A stretch of DNA of 50,016 bases from an uncultured Rhodospirillaceae bacterium (GCA_903899885.1 CAIULK010000197.1:1-50016), one strand, 5' to 3'. Shown: positions 40,546-48,699, numbered from the stretch's first letter. Numbers and translations are program-made. Notes: a model not told the origin generated them from the sequence alone.

Positions 40546-41408
40546 GCAAGATTTGGCGGCACCGGTTCGAGGCCTGGGCGGCGTGGCTGTTCTACGCGCT
40601 GTTCAAGAGTCTGCCGGTCGATCTGGGCTCGGCCCTGGCCGGGGCGCTGGCCCGGCGGATCGGGCCGTATCTGTCGGTCTCGAAAACCGGACGGCGCAAT
40701 CTGGCGGCGGTCTATCCCACCCAAACCCCGGACTGGGTCGAGGCCCGGCTGGGCGAGGTTTGGGAAAATCTCGGCCGGGTTTCCGCCGAATTCCCGCATG
40801 TTGATTGGCTGATCAACCACCGCGTCACCGTCGAGGGGCTGGAGCATCTGCACCATATGCGCGACGACGGCAAGCCCGGCATCTTCGTCTCGGCGCATTT
40901 CGGCAATTGGGAATTGGCTGGCGCGATGGCCTGCCGCGAGGGGCTGCCGATCACCCTGATCTATCGCGCCGCCAACAATCCGGGGGTCGAAGCCCTGTAC
41001 CGCAAGGGGCGCGGCGCGGCGGCGGCCGGAGGGCAAATCCCCAAGGGCGCGCAGGGGGCACGCATGGCGATGGCGACCTTAAAATCGGGCGGCCATTTGG
41101 GAATGTTGGTCGATCAAAAAATGAATGACGGCATCGAGGCTGATTTTCTGGGGCGGCCCGCGATGACCGCGCCCGCCGCCGCCCGTTTCGCGCTGAAATA
41201 TCGCTGTCCGTTGGTGATGGCCAAGGTCGAGCGGCGCCGTGGCGCCCATTTCCACATGACCTTCCTGCCGCCGCTGGCCCTTCCCGACAGCGGCGATGTT
41301 CACGCCGATACCCTGGCGGTTACCAATATCATCAACGATCGCATCGGCGAATGGGTGCGCGGCAACCCCGGCCAATGGCTGTGGCTGCACAAACGCTGGC
41401 CGAACTGA
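40542..41408 (+). CDS. lpxL: Lipid A late acyltransferase (LpxL/HtrB family)
   Basis: This 288-residue protein has an N-terminal membrane helix, the catalytic HxxxxE motif in SAHFGNWELAG, the YRAANNP segment and GMLVDQKMNDGIEADFLGRP, and ends PGQWLWLHKRWPN. It would add a secondary acyl chain to Kdo2-lipid A, though LpxL, LpxM or LpxP type cannot be separated here. It overlaps lpxK by four bases and ends one base before a convergent lipoprotein gene. Confidence 0.92.
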   Translation: MSKIWRHRFEAWAAWLFYALFKSLPVDLGSALAGALARRIGPYLSVSKTGRRNLAAVYPTQTPDWVEARLGEVWENLGRVSAEFPHVDWLINHRVTVEGLEHLHHMRDDGKPGIFVSAHFGNWELAGAMACREGLPITLIYRAANNPGVEALYRKGRGAAAAGGQIPKGAQGARMAMATLKSGGHLGMLVDQKMNDGIEADFLGRPAMTAPAAARFALKYRCPLVMAKVERRRGAHFHMTFLPPLALPDSGDVHADTLAVTNIINDRIGEWVRGNPGQWLWLHKRWPN

Positions 41409-41409
41409 T

Positions 41410-42042
41410 TTACTGCGCGTCCCAGGCCTTGCCCCAGTCGGCGCCGGGAAGATCGTCGTCCGGCGCCGGAGAGGCCGTGGCCGGAGCGGTCATCGCGGGC
41501 GTCATCATCGCCGGAGTGGGCATCGCCGCCGGAGCGGGCATCGCCGCCGGAGCGGGTGCCGCCAGTGTCGGCGTCGGCACCTCGGACGATCCCACGGGGT
41601 TCACCGGGACCATCGCCCCTGGCGTTCCATCGACGACCGAGAAAGGCGCCGAGCCCGGAACCTGCGCCGCAAGGTCCTTGTGCTGGGCTTTCCATGCCCG
41701 AACCTGTGGCTTGCTGAACGGGTTGATATAGCCCCCGCTCTCCGTTTTCATCAGCGGATTGATGCAGCGATAATTTATTTCATGCGGGGCCGTGATCCGG
41801 CACTGATAGCGCGTAACACCGCCACGCAACGGGGTTAGGCCATAGGCGCCGCAGGTTTCGGCGGCCACGGCGTCGGCGGCGGCCTCGTCGCCATCGGAAA
41901 AGCAGACCTGGAACTGGCCGGTCTTGCGCAGGGCATCGATCGGTTTCGAGATGGCGATGGATTCCTTCGCGTAAACGAAGGGCGCCTCGTGCTCGCAGGC
42001 CGCGACGGACAGACTGAACGCTAGCAACAACAGGCGGCGCAT
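41410..42042 (-). CDS. Putative lipoprotein with Pro/Ala/Met-rich repeat tail
   Basis: This 210-residue protein has a lipoprotein signal (MRRLLLLAFS core, lipobox SVAAC, lipidated Cys16). A central domain contains four further cysteines (QVCFSD, AETCGAYG, YQCRIT, YRCINP), which probably form disulfides in the periplasm. The tail is low-complexity (APAPAAMPAPAAMPTPAM) from an 18-base DNA repeat, then acidic. I do not recognise the family. ATG 42042 gives the signal peptide; the open frame further upstream is not supported. Its promoter region (42043-42169) is shared with divergent zapE. Confidence 0.7.
   Translation of the reverse strand: MRRLLLLAFSLSVAACEHEAPFVYAKESIAISKPIDALRKTGQFQVCFSDGDEAAADAVAAETCGAYGLTPLRGGVTRYQCRITAPHEINYRCINPLMKTESGGYINPFSKPQVRAWKAQHKDLAAQVPGSAPFSVVDGTPGAMVPVNPVGSSEVPTPTLAAPAPAAMPAPAAMPTPAMMTPAMTAPATASPAPDDDLPGADWGKAWDAQ
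41503..41556 (-). repeat. 18-base tandem repeat in the lipoprotein tail
   Basis: On the plus strand CATCGCCGCCGGAGCGGG occurs perfectly at 41521-41538 and 41539-41556, with a degenerate copy at 41503-41520. Each unit encodes six residues of the Pro/Ala/Met tail, so copy-number change would keep the frame. Confidence 0.85.
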
Positions 42043-42169
42043 GCCGGGGGACCCTCTCTCGTCGTCGGCGTTTTCTCGCGAAATGCCGTTCCTGTTTATC
42101 GCAAGCGGGCCGGGGACGCAAAGGCGATCCTTGTGTCGAAGGCGACATCGCTTCAAACTGTGCCCCAAC

Positions 42170-43318
42170 ATGAGTGACGGACCTTTTCACGCCTATCTCG
42201 CCAAGGTCGCGGCGGGGGATCTCGAACCCGACCCGATTCAGAAGCTGGCCGCGCATAAACTGCAAAGCCTGCACCTAGCCCTGGCCGGTTATCGCCCCTC
42301 GATGGGGGAGACCGGTTGGCTGGGCCGCTTCGGATTTGGCGCCAAGGCGGGCGCCGAACTGGCGTGGCGGCCGGGCGACGCGGTCGGCGACGAACGCCGC
42401 CAAGGTTTGTACATTTATGGCGGCGTCGGCTGCGGCAAATCGATGCTGATGGATATGTTCTTCGCCGACGCCCCGCTGCCCGCCAAGCGCCGCGTGCATT
42501 TCCATGCCTTCATGCGCGACATTCACAAAAGCATTCATGCGTGGCGAAGCGCCGCCCACCGCGCCAAGGCCGACCCGATCCCCCGTCTGGCCCGCGAGAT
42601 CGCCGAGGACGCCTGGCTGTTGTGCCTGGACGAGTTGGAGGTCAACGATATCGCCGACGCCCTGATTGTCGGGCGCCTGTTCGAGGCCTTGATGGAAGAC
42701 GGCGTGGTTGTGGTGGTCACCTCGAACCGGCCGCCCGGTGATTTGTATCAATACGGATTGCAGCGCGAGCGGTTCCTGCCCTTCATCGATTTGATCGAGC
42801 GCCGTTTGGATGTGCTGCATCTCGATGTCCGCCACGATTACCGCCGGGGCCGCGATCAAGGCTTGGCGGTTTACCACACGCCGCCCGGCCCGGCGGCCGA
42901 GGCCGCGCTGGACGCCGCCTTCGTCGCGCTGGCGGGCGATTCGGCGGTGGAGACGGCCCGCATCGAGGTGACCGGACACGAACTGGTGATCGGGCGGACC
43001 GCGCGCGGGGTGGCCCGTTGCCGCTTTACCGATTTGTGCGATGCGGCCTTGGGACCGGCCGACTATCTGGCGCTGGCCGAACGCTTTCATACGCTGATCC
43101 TGTCCGACATCCCGCGTCTGTCGCCCGACGACCGCAACCAGGCGCGCCGCTTCGTGACCTTGATCGACGCCTTGTACGAGGCGAAAACCCTGCTGATCTG
43201 TTCCGCCGCCGCCCCGCCCGACGGGTTGTTTCCGACAGGCGACGGCGCCTTCGAGTTCAAGCGGACCGCCTCGCGGCTGATGGAAATGCAAAGTTCGGAA
43301 TGGGGACGACACCCTTGA
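42170..43318 (+). CDS. zapE: Cell division protein ZapE, AFG1-like ATPase
   Basis: The 382-residue AAA-type ATPase has Walker A GGVGCGKSMLMD, the RVHFHAFM segment, Walker B LCLDELEVND with its following IADALIVGRLF, and SNRPPGDLYQYGLQRERFLPFI, all typical of ZapE/AFG1. In E. coli ZapE binds FtsZ late in division; mitochondrial AFG1 acts in protein quality control. ATG 42170 begins MSDGPFHAYLAKVAAG, the family start. It overlaps the downstream aminotransferase by 19 bases. Confidence 0.93.
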   Translation: MSDGPFHAYLAKVAAGDLEPDPIQKLAAHKLQSLHLALAGYRPSMGETGWLGRFGFGAKAGAELAWRPGDAVGDERRQGLYIYGGVGCGKSMLMDMFFADAPLPAKRRVHFHAFMRDIHKSIHAWRSAAHRAKADPIPRLAREIAEDAWLLCLDELEVNDIADALIVGRLFEALMEDGVVVVVTSNRPPGDLYQYGLQRERFLPFIDLIERRLDVLHLDVRHDYRRGRDQGLAVYHTPPGPAAEAALDAAFVALAGDSAVETARIEVTGHELVIGRTARGVARCRFTDLCDAALGPADYLALAERFHTLILSDIPRLSPDDRNQARRFVTLIDALYEAKTLLICSAAAPPDGLFPTGDGAFEFKRTASRLMEMQSSEWGRHP

Positions 43319-44493
43319 AAACCGGGAACGCGCTGCTGTCGTCGTTCGGCACGACGATTTTCGAAACCATGTCACGCCTTGCCGCCCAGCACGGCGCGGT
43401 CAATCTGGGCCAAGGCTTCCCCGAGGGCTTGGAGCCACCCGACGTGATCGAGCGGTTGGCCGAAACCGCCCGCACAGGCCCGCACCAATATCCGTCGATG
43501 ATGGGCACCCCGGCCTTGCGCGAGGCCGTCGCCCGCCACGAGCGGACCTATTGGGGCCTGCCGGTCGAGGCGAGCAGCCACGTGATGGTCACCTCGGGCG
43601 CCACCGAGGCGTTGGCCGCCTGTTTCCTCGGCCTGGTCGAGCCGGGTGACGAGGTGGTGGTGATCGAGCCCTTGTACGATTCCTATCTGCCGATCATCCG
43701 GCGCGCCGGGGGTATTCCCCGTATCGTGCGCCTGTCCCCACCGCACTGGACCCTGCCGCGCGCCGAGATGGAAGCCGCCTTTGGCCCGAAAACCAAGTTG
43801 CTGATGCTGAACAGCCCGACCAACCCGGCGGGCAAGGTTTATGGCCCCGACGACTTGGCCTTCCTGGCCGCTATGCTGGAACGCTGGGATGCGCTGGCGG
43901 TGTGCGACGAGGTGTATGAGCATCTGGTCTATGACGGCCAGCGCCATATTCCGCTGATGACCCTGCCCGGCATGGCCGAGCGGTGCGTGAAGATCGGCTC
44001 GGCCGGAAAAATATTTTCGCTGACCGGCTGGAAGGTGGGCTGGGTGGTCGCCGCGCCCGCGCTGCTGCACCCGGTGATCAAGGCGCACCAGTACCTGACC
44101 TTCACCACGCCGCCCGCGCTGCAAGATGCGGTGGCCTGGGGGCTGGACACCCAACGGGCGTATATCGAAGGCTTGGCGGGTGTGCTGGAAAAACGCCGCG
44201 ACCGCTTGGCCGAGGGGCTGAAAGCGGTGGGGTTCGAGGTGATGCCGACGGCGGGCAGCTATTTCCTCTCGGCCGATTTCCGGCCGCTGTGGGCGGGCGG
44301 CGACGATCAAGCCTTCTGCCGCCATCTCACGGAACAGGCCAAGGTCACCGCGATCCCGGTGAGCGCGTTTTATGGGGCGGACCCGCCGGGGCATCTGGCG
44401 CGGTTCTGCTTTGCCAAAACCGATGCGGCGATTGACATGGCGTTGGAGAGGCTTGGACGGTTTTTCGGGGGGCGCGGGGGAGGTCCGAGGTAG
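43300..44493 (+). CDS. Class I/II pyridoxal-phosphate aminotransferase
   Basis: The 397-residue fold-type I enzyme has NLGQGFPEG, QYPSMMGTPALREAVA, TSGATEAL, NSPTNPAGKV and VCDEVYEHLVY; the Schiff-base lysine lies in GSAGKIFSLTGWKVGW, and the late arginine in LARFCFAKT. It is nearest to the methionine/kynurenine aminotransferase group (YbdL-like), but the amino donor is uncertain. ATG 43300 overlaps zapE; a TTG at 43315 that overlaps the zapE stop (TTGA) is a possible alternative start. Confidence 0.9.
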   Translation: MGTTPLKTGNALLSSFGTTIFETMSRLAAQHGAVNLGQGFPEGLEPPDVIERLAETARTGPHQYPSMMGTPALREAVARHERTYWGLPVEASSHVMVTSGATEALAACFLGLVEPGDEVVVIEPLYDSYLPIIRRAGGIPRIVRLSPPHWTLPRAEMEAAFGPKTKLLMLNSPTNPAGKVYGPDDLAFLAAMLERWDALAVCDEVYEHLVYDGQRHIPLMTLPGMAERCVKIGSAGKIFSLTGWKVGWVVAAPALLHPVIKAHQYLTFTTPPALQDAVAWGLDTQRAYIEGLAGVLEKRRDRLAEGLKAVGFEVMPTAGSYFLSADFRPLWAGGDDQAFCRHLTEQAKVTAIPVSAFYGADPPGHLARFCFAKTDAAIDMALERLGRFFGGRGGGPR

Positions 44494-44539
44494 GCCTCAC
44501 GCCCAGCGCCCAAGCGTTTCGCGACCATGTCTGGCCGAT

Positions 44540-44908
44540 TTATCGGCTCACCTGGAATGAATAGCCGCCTTTAACCCTGGCGTCGTCTTCCGATCGCACC
44601 GACCATTGGACGGTGTAGGTCCCTGGGGGAAGAGGTGTCGGAAGAGTCACGATGATGGTGCGGGGATCGACGGGATCAGCGGTTATCCGCGTCGGGCCGA
44701 CCGGCATTCCCTCGCTCGTGCCGACATCGACAACAACCGCCCCTGCCTCGACCGGCTCCGAGAACGTCAGACGCAGTTGTTGGGGGGCGTCCGAAACGAT
44801 GGCGCCGACAGCGGGAATCGCGGCCTTGAGACGGGCATGAGCTTCGGCATGTCCGCTGATGGTGAGGCAAAGCAGAACGGCGGCGATGGTCAGGGAAATC
44901 GTTCGCAT
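44540..44908 (-). CDS. copC: CopC-domain periplasmic protein
   Basis: The 122-residue protein has a signal peptide cleaved probably after AEA (residue 23), exposing His24, the N-terminal copper(II) ligand of CopC proteins. The beta-barrel core shows LKAAIPAVGAIVSDAPQQLRLTFSEPVEAG and ends GTYTVQWSVRSEDDARVKGGYSF. The DGHPV-type segment that supplies a later His in classical CopC is DDARV here, so the second histidine is missing and metal affinity may be altered. It is the last gene of a three-gene minus-strand unit with an outer-membrane protein and a cupredoxin. Confidence 0.87.
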   Translation of the reverse strand: MRTISLTIAAVLLCLTISGHAEAHARLKAAIPAVGAIVSDAPQQLRLTFSEPVEAGAVVVDVGTSEGMPVGPTRITADPVDPRTIIVTLPTPLPPGTYTVQWSVRSEDDARVKGGYSFQVSR

Positions 44909-44921
44909 TTGGCGGGGGCCT

Positions 44922-45812
44922 TCAGAACAGGGGCTTGCCGAGGGTTTTTGGCATGAGATCACCGAGGAAGAAATGAATCTGACCGATGACTCCGACCGAC
45001 GTGTTGCTGGCGGATGTCGCCGGGATGACCGCTTCCAGCCCGACCTGATAGGTGTCGCCCGTGTAGACCAGACCGGGGGAAATGGTGCCCGTGCGGGCTC
45101 CGCCATTCCCCGTGACCGGGTTCTTCGTGGCGAATTCAACCACGGGGACGAGGTTTCCGACGAGTTCCGGCAAACCAAGATCCACCACCTGTTCTTGCAG
45201 GTAGGGAAGCGAGTATTGAAGCGATAGTCCCGTATTCAAAACGTTCGGCGCGGCATTCGTCTGGTCGGGCAATTGATAGCCGAGGGTGCCGGTAATGGCG
45301 AAAGGGCGGAAATAGCCGATGGGAAGATCGCCCAGCCCTTTCCCGAAATACAGGGTCGGTGTCGTCGAGCCGTACCTGTCGGCCCCGATCGCGGTCTTGC
45401 CCGTGCCGCCGATTTCACGCCCCACTCCGACGGAAGCGATAAATTCGTGGGGTTCGTTGACATAGACTTGGTATTTCAGGGTAAGGTTGACGTTCCGCCA
45501 GCCCTGCAAGCTCTTGTCGCCGATTTGGTCGAGGATGGTGTAGCCGTCACTGATCCCGATCCCGAGCCGCTCGGTGATTCGCTTGTCGAACTCGAAGTTA
45601 AGGTCGCTCTCTCGATTTGCCGGATTGTCGTCCGTGGCGCCGTTGCGAATCCGCATTACGGTTGGCAGCGAGGCTTCGTCCTCGACCGCCGGGTCGTCGA
45701 TCGTCAACGTCGCCGGAAACAGGCGAGCCCCCGCCTCCGCATGGGAATGTGCCGCTCTGGGGGGCACGAGACCGAGAACAGCCAAAATCGGAATAAAGAA
45801 CAGTCGTCTCAT
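44922..45812 (-). CDS. Putative outer-membrane beta-barrel protein of the metal module
   Basis: This 296-residue protein begins with a signal peptide (LFFIPILAVLGLVPPRAAHS) and a mature start rich in His and acidic residues. A pattern of alternating strands follows, with many Tyr, Gly and Asn (NVNLTLKYQVYV, TPTLYFGKGLGD, ITGTLGYQLP), fitting a porin-like barrel ending in aromatic Phe (GKPLF). It recalls the phenol MetA-type transporter group, but I cannot name it. Its place between copC and the cupredoxin suggests a part in copper or other metal traffic. ATG 45812 is chosen for the signal peptide. Confidence 0.65.
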   Translation of the reverse strand: MRRLFFIPILAVLGLVPPRAAHSHAEAGARLFPATLTIDDPAVEDEASLPTVMRIRNGATDDNPANRESDLNFEFDKRITERLGIGISDGYTILDQIGDKSLQGWRNVNLTLKYQVYVNEPHEFIASVGVGREIGGTGKTAIGADRYGSTTPTLYFGKGLGDLPIGYFRPFAITGTLGYQLPDQTNAAPNVLNTGLSLQYSLPYLQEQVVDLGLPELVGNLVPVVEFATKNPVTGNGGARTGTISPGLVYTGDTYQVGLEAVIPATSASNTSVGVIGQIHFFLGDLMPKTLGKPLF

Positions 45813-45864
45813 CTCGGCATCCTCGAATTGGCGGAGCAAGCCGCGGCCCAAGCACCGATGCCGT

Positions 45865-46347
45865 TTAGCGGACGGTGATGGTTCCCCTCATGCCGGCCTC
45901 GTAATGACCGGGGATATTGCAGGCGAATTCCAGGTGCATGGCCTTGCCGAAGGTCCAGGTCAGTTCCTTGGTTTCGCCGGCCTTGACGAACACGGCATTG
46001 GGATCGTCGCCCCCCATGCTGGCATGCATCGCCGCCATGTCGCCGCCCATCTTGGCCATTTCCGCCATCTCCGCGCGGTGATCAGCCTGGACCTTGGCGT
46101 CGCCCAAGGTGAAATCGTGATCAACGGAGCTGGTGTTGGTGACGACGAAACGGACCGTTTCCCCCGCCTTCACCGTGACGGAAGCGGGCTGAAAGCTCAG
46201 ATCGAGCATGGCTATCTTGACGATTCTGGCCGCTTTCCCGGAATCACTCGGCATCCCGAAGGAGAAGGCATGATCGTGGGCGTGCACAAGCGTGGTGCCG
46301 GAAAAGGCAATCGCGACGCCTAGAACCGCCATTTTTATCATTCGCAT
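45865..46347 (-). CDS. Cupredoxin with Met/His-rich insertion
   Basis: The 160-residue periplasmic protein has a signal peptide ending near residue 23, then a His-rich start (HAHDHAFSF). The type 1 copper ligands are His77 (VDHDF), Cys143, His148 and Met153 (CNIPGHYEAGM). Between strands, an insert at about 90-111 carries His90, Met94, Met97, Met100, Met104, Met107, His108 and Met111, a spacing that favours copper(I) binding. ATG 46347 gives the signal peptide; the open frame upstream is not supported. It leads the minus-strand arm, divergent from the sensor kinase. Confidence 0.88.
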   Translation of the reverse strand: MRMIKMAVLGVAIAFSGTTLVHAHDHAFSFGMPSDSGKAARIVKIAMLDLSFQPASVTVKAGETVRFVVTNTSSVDHDFTLGDAKVQADHRAEMAEMAKMGGDMAAMHASMGGDDPNAVFVKAGETKELTWTFGKAMHLEFACNIPGHYEAGMRGTITVR

Positions 46348-46412
46348 TTTCGTTCTCCGGCAGTGTTCGGCCATGGATAATGAACCGTCCTTTTCCAAAG
46401 CCATCTGCCGCC

Positions 46413-46456
46413 GATATACACCGGGGCTTGCCGCCAACCGTGTAAAGAATTGTAAA
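46413..46456. promoter_or_regulatory. TGTAAA direct repeat between the cupredoxin and sensor kinase genes
   Basis: TGTAAA at 46441-46446 and 46451-46456 repeats with a 10-base period, one helical turn, the arrangement bound by OmpR-family regulators such as the one encoded nearby. On the minus strand a TATATC -10-like box (46418-46413) lies about 22 bases downstream, leaving the repeat in the -35 region, as for an activated promoter. On the plus strand TTGCCG (46428) and the second TGTAAA are 17 bases apart. Confidence 0.5.
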
Positions 46457-46558
46457 TGGACGCAAGGCGCCGTTGCCAAACCGCTCTTGCCGCGAGCACA
46501 CCACGGCGTGCGCGCTTGCAGTGGGGTGTCGGTTCTTGGTCGAAAAGGATGTCGCGGC

Positions 46559-47932
46559 ATGAGGTCGTTTCTACCCGATTCCATCGCTTCCCGGACGATG
46601 CTGGTCCTTTTAGTGGGTTTGATATTGTCCCAAATCGTCAGCATCGCGATCCTCTCCCACGACCGCCTTGATGCACTGGCGAAGGCGAATGCACTGATGT
46701 GCGCCCGGAACATCGCGATGATCACCCACATCATCGACGGCACTCCCCCGGAAGCTCGTCCGGCTTTGGTGAGCGGGTTGGGGAGCTCCCTGATGGCCAT
46801 CACCTTGACGGATCATGCGGACATCCCCGTGGGCCATCAGGATGACGATCACTTTCCCCAGGTTCAGGCCGCCTTGGCCGACTACTTCCCCGATGCCGGG
46901 CATTCTCGGCTTCATGCGGCACACCGGGCGGCGAAAAATATCGCCACCGGCAATTTCTGGGTTCGCTTGCTGAATGGGTTCCCATCGGACCGTCTCATGG
47001 AGGCGTCGTTCCGGTTCGATGACGGCACCTGGGTGAATTATGAGATGGTCATGGCGGAGGCCGCGACCTTGTGGTCTCCACGGGTCGTCCTGTCCGCGCT
47101 GGGGATGGTGGTGGCTGTCGTGGTCTTTGGGATGACGGCGGCCCGGTGGGTCGGACGTCCGCTCTTGGTCTTTGCCGCCGCGGCGGACCGCTTGGGCCGT
47201 GACGTCAACGCGCCCCCACTCCCGGAGAGCGGCCCGCGGGAAGTGCGCCGGGCCATAGCCGCCTTCAACGAGATGCAGAGACGGATAAGGCGCTTTGTCG
47301 ATGACAGGACCCAATTGCTTGCCGCCATTTCCCACGACCTAAGAAGTCCGGTCACCCGCCTGCGGCTGCGGACCGAGATTCTGGCCGATGGTGTTGCGCG
47401 GGAAAAGATGCTCGGGGACCTGGGGGAAATGGAGGCCATGATCGCCTCAACCCTGGATTTTGCCCGCGGCGAAGCCGCCGACGAAAAAAATCAAACCATC
47501 GACCTCGCCGCGATGCTGTCCGTCGTTTGCGATAACGCCGTCGATATGGGGCTCGCGGTCTCGTACGACTGGGAGGGTCGGCAGGTTTGCGTGTGCCGAC
47601 CGTTCGCGCTCAAGCGGGCGCTGGTCAATTTGATCGAAAACGCGGCGCGATACGGGGGGAACGCCAGGGTTTCAACCGCCTATCGGAACCAGATAATTCA
47701 GGTCATCATTGATGACGATGGGCCGGGTATCCCGGACGCGGAAATCGAGAAGGTGTTCAACCCCTTCTATCGTATCGAAGGCTCGCGCAACCGAAGGAGT
47801 GGCGGGATTGGACTGGGGTTGACCGTTGCTCGCACCATTGTCCGGTCGCACGGCGGGGACATTCGTCTTTCCAACCGCGTCGGTGGTGGCTTGCGCGTTG
47901 AGGTCTCCCTTCCTCAGGAAGCTGACCGATGA
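46559..47932 (+). CDS. Membrane sensor histidine kinase of the metal module (His-rich sensor domain)
   Basis: This 457-residue kinase has membrane helices at about residues 13-33 and 175-193, and a HAMP domain to about 250. The H box AAISHDLRSPVTRLRLR carries His259, and the N box LVNLIENAARYGG and G box GGIGLGLTVARTIV follow. The periplasmic domain carries His86, His93, Asp95-97, His98, His115, His119 and His122 within about 40 residues, a likely metal site. The kinase core is EnvZ/CusS-like. ATG 46559 is chosen because the long open frame upstream lies inside the divergent promoter. It overlaps its response regulator by four bases. Confidence 0.92.
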   Translation: MRSFLPDSIASRTMLVLLVGLILSQIVSIAILSHDRLDALAKANALMCARNIAMITHIIDGTPPEARPALVSGLGSSLMAITLTDHADIPVGHQDDDHFPQVQAALADYFPDAGHSRLHAAHRAAKNIATGNFWVRLLNGFPSDRLMEASFRFDDGTWVNYEMVMAEAATLWSPRVVLSALGMVVAVVVFGMTAARWVGRPLLVFAAAADRLGRDVNAPPLPESGPREVRRAIAAFNEMQRRIRRFVDDRTQLLAAISHDLRSPVTRLRLRTEILADGVAREKMLGDLGEMEAMIASTLDFARGEAADEKNQTIDLAAMLSVVCDNAVDMGLAVSYDWEGRQVCVCRPFALKRALVNLIENAARYGGNARVSTAYRNQIIQVIIDDDGPGIPDAEIEKVFNPFYRIEGSRNRRSGGIGLGLTVARTIVRSHGGDIRLSNRVGGGLRVEVSLPQEADR

Positions 47933-48699
47933 TCGGCGATTCGGGGGACTGCCCGCACATCCTCATTGTCGATGACGACCCGGAGATTCGGACTCTTCTG
48001 GCGCGGTTTCTGACATCGGAGGGGCTTCGCGTCACCACGGTCAACGACGGCCCTGGCCTGCACAAGATCCTGGAAACGGAGATGGCGGACTTGGTGGTTC
48101 TCGACCTGATGTTGCCGGGTGAGGACGGGTTGTCGCTGTGCCGCCATCTGCGGGCCACCACGGCGCTTCCGGTCATCATGCTGACGGCCGCCGGCAGCGA
48201 GATGGACCGGGTAACGGGATTGGAAACGGGGGCGGATGATTATCTGTCAAAACCATTTGGCACGCGTGAATTGTTGGCGCGCATCCGAGCCGTCTTGCGC
48301 CGTGTCGGCCATCGGGGGGTGCCGACCGCGCCCGTGGCCGGCGCTGTGCCGTGCGAGGTTCTGGAATTCTTGGGATGGCGGCTGGAGACGGCACGCCGTC
48401 AATTGATGTCGCCGGACAATGTTTTGGTCGATCTCACCAGTGGCGAATACGATCTGTTGCTGGCTTTTCTATGCCATCCCCATCGAATTCTCAGCCGGGA
48501 TTCCCTGCTCGACCTGTCTCGGGGCCGCGTTGCTGGCCCCCACGACAGAACCATAGACGTTCAAGTCGGCCGGTTGCGGCGGAAATTGGAGGCCGATCCC
48601 AAGAATCCCGAGGTGATCCTAACCGTGCGTGGCGGTGGGTACCTGTTGACCTGCGATGTCGTTGTAAAGACGGGGGAACCCGCGTCAAAAATCAAATGA
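47929..48699 (+). CDS. OmpR-family response regulator
   Basis: The 256-residue regulator has a receiver domain with acidic cluster VDDDP, phospho-acceptor Asp59 in VVLDLMLPGEDG, Thr in LTAAGS and Lys in SKPFGTRELLARI. A winged-helix DNA-binding domain (about 150-245) follows with TSGEYDLLLAFLCHP and RTIDVQVGRLRRKLE ahead of VRGGGYLL. ATGA overlap with the kinase makes them a cognate pair. The likely targets are the divergent cupredoxin-OMP-copC genes through the TGTAAA repeat. The next 106 bases before gyrB contain nothing I can assign. Confidence 0.93.
   Translation: MIGDSGDCPHILIVDDDPEIRTLLARFLTSEGLRVTTVNDGPGLHKILETEMADLVVLDLMLPGEDGLSLCRHLRATTALPVIMLTAAGSEMDRVTGLETGADDYLSKPFGTRELLARIRAVLRRVGHRGVPTAPVAGAVPCEVLEFLGWRLETARRQLMSPDNVLVDLTSGEYDLLLAFLCHPHRILSRDSLLDLSRGRVAGPHDRTIDVQVGRLRRKLEADPKNPEVILTVRGGGYLLTCDVVVKTGEPASKIK

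Noticed and set aside
46292-46558. 89-codon N-terminal extension of the metal-module kinase
   Set aside because: It runs through the divergent promoter and into the cupredoxin gene; the membrane helix and normal start follow ATG 46559.
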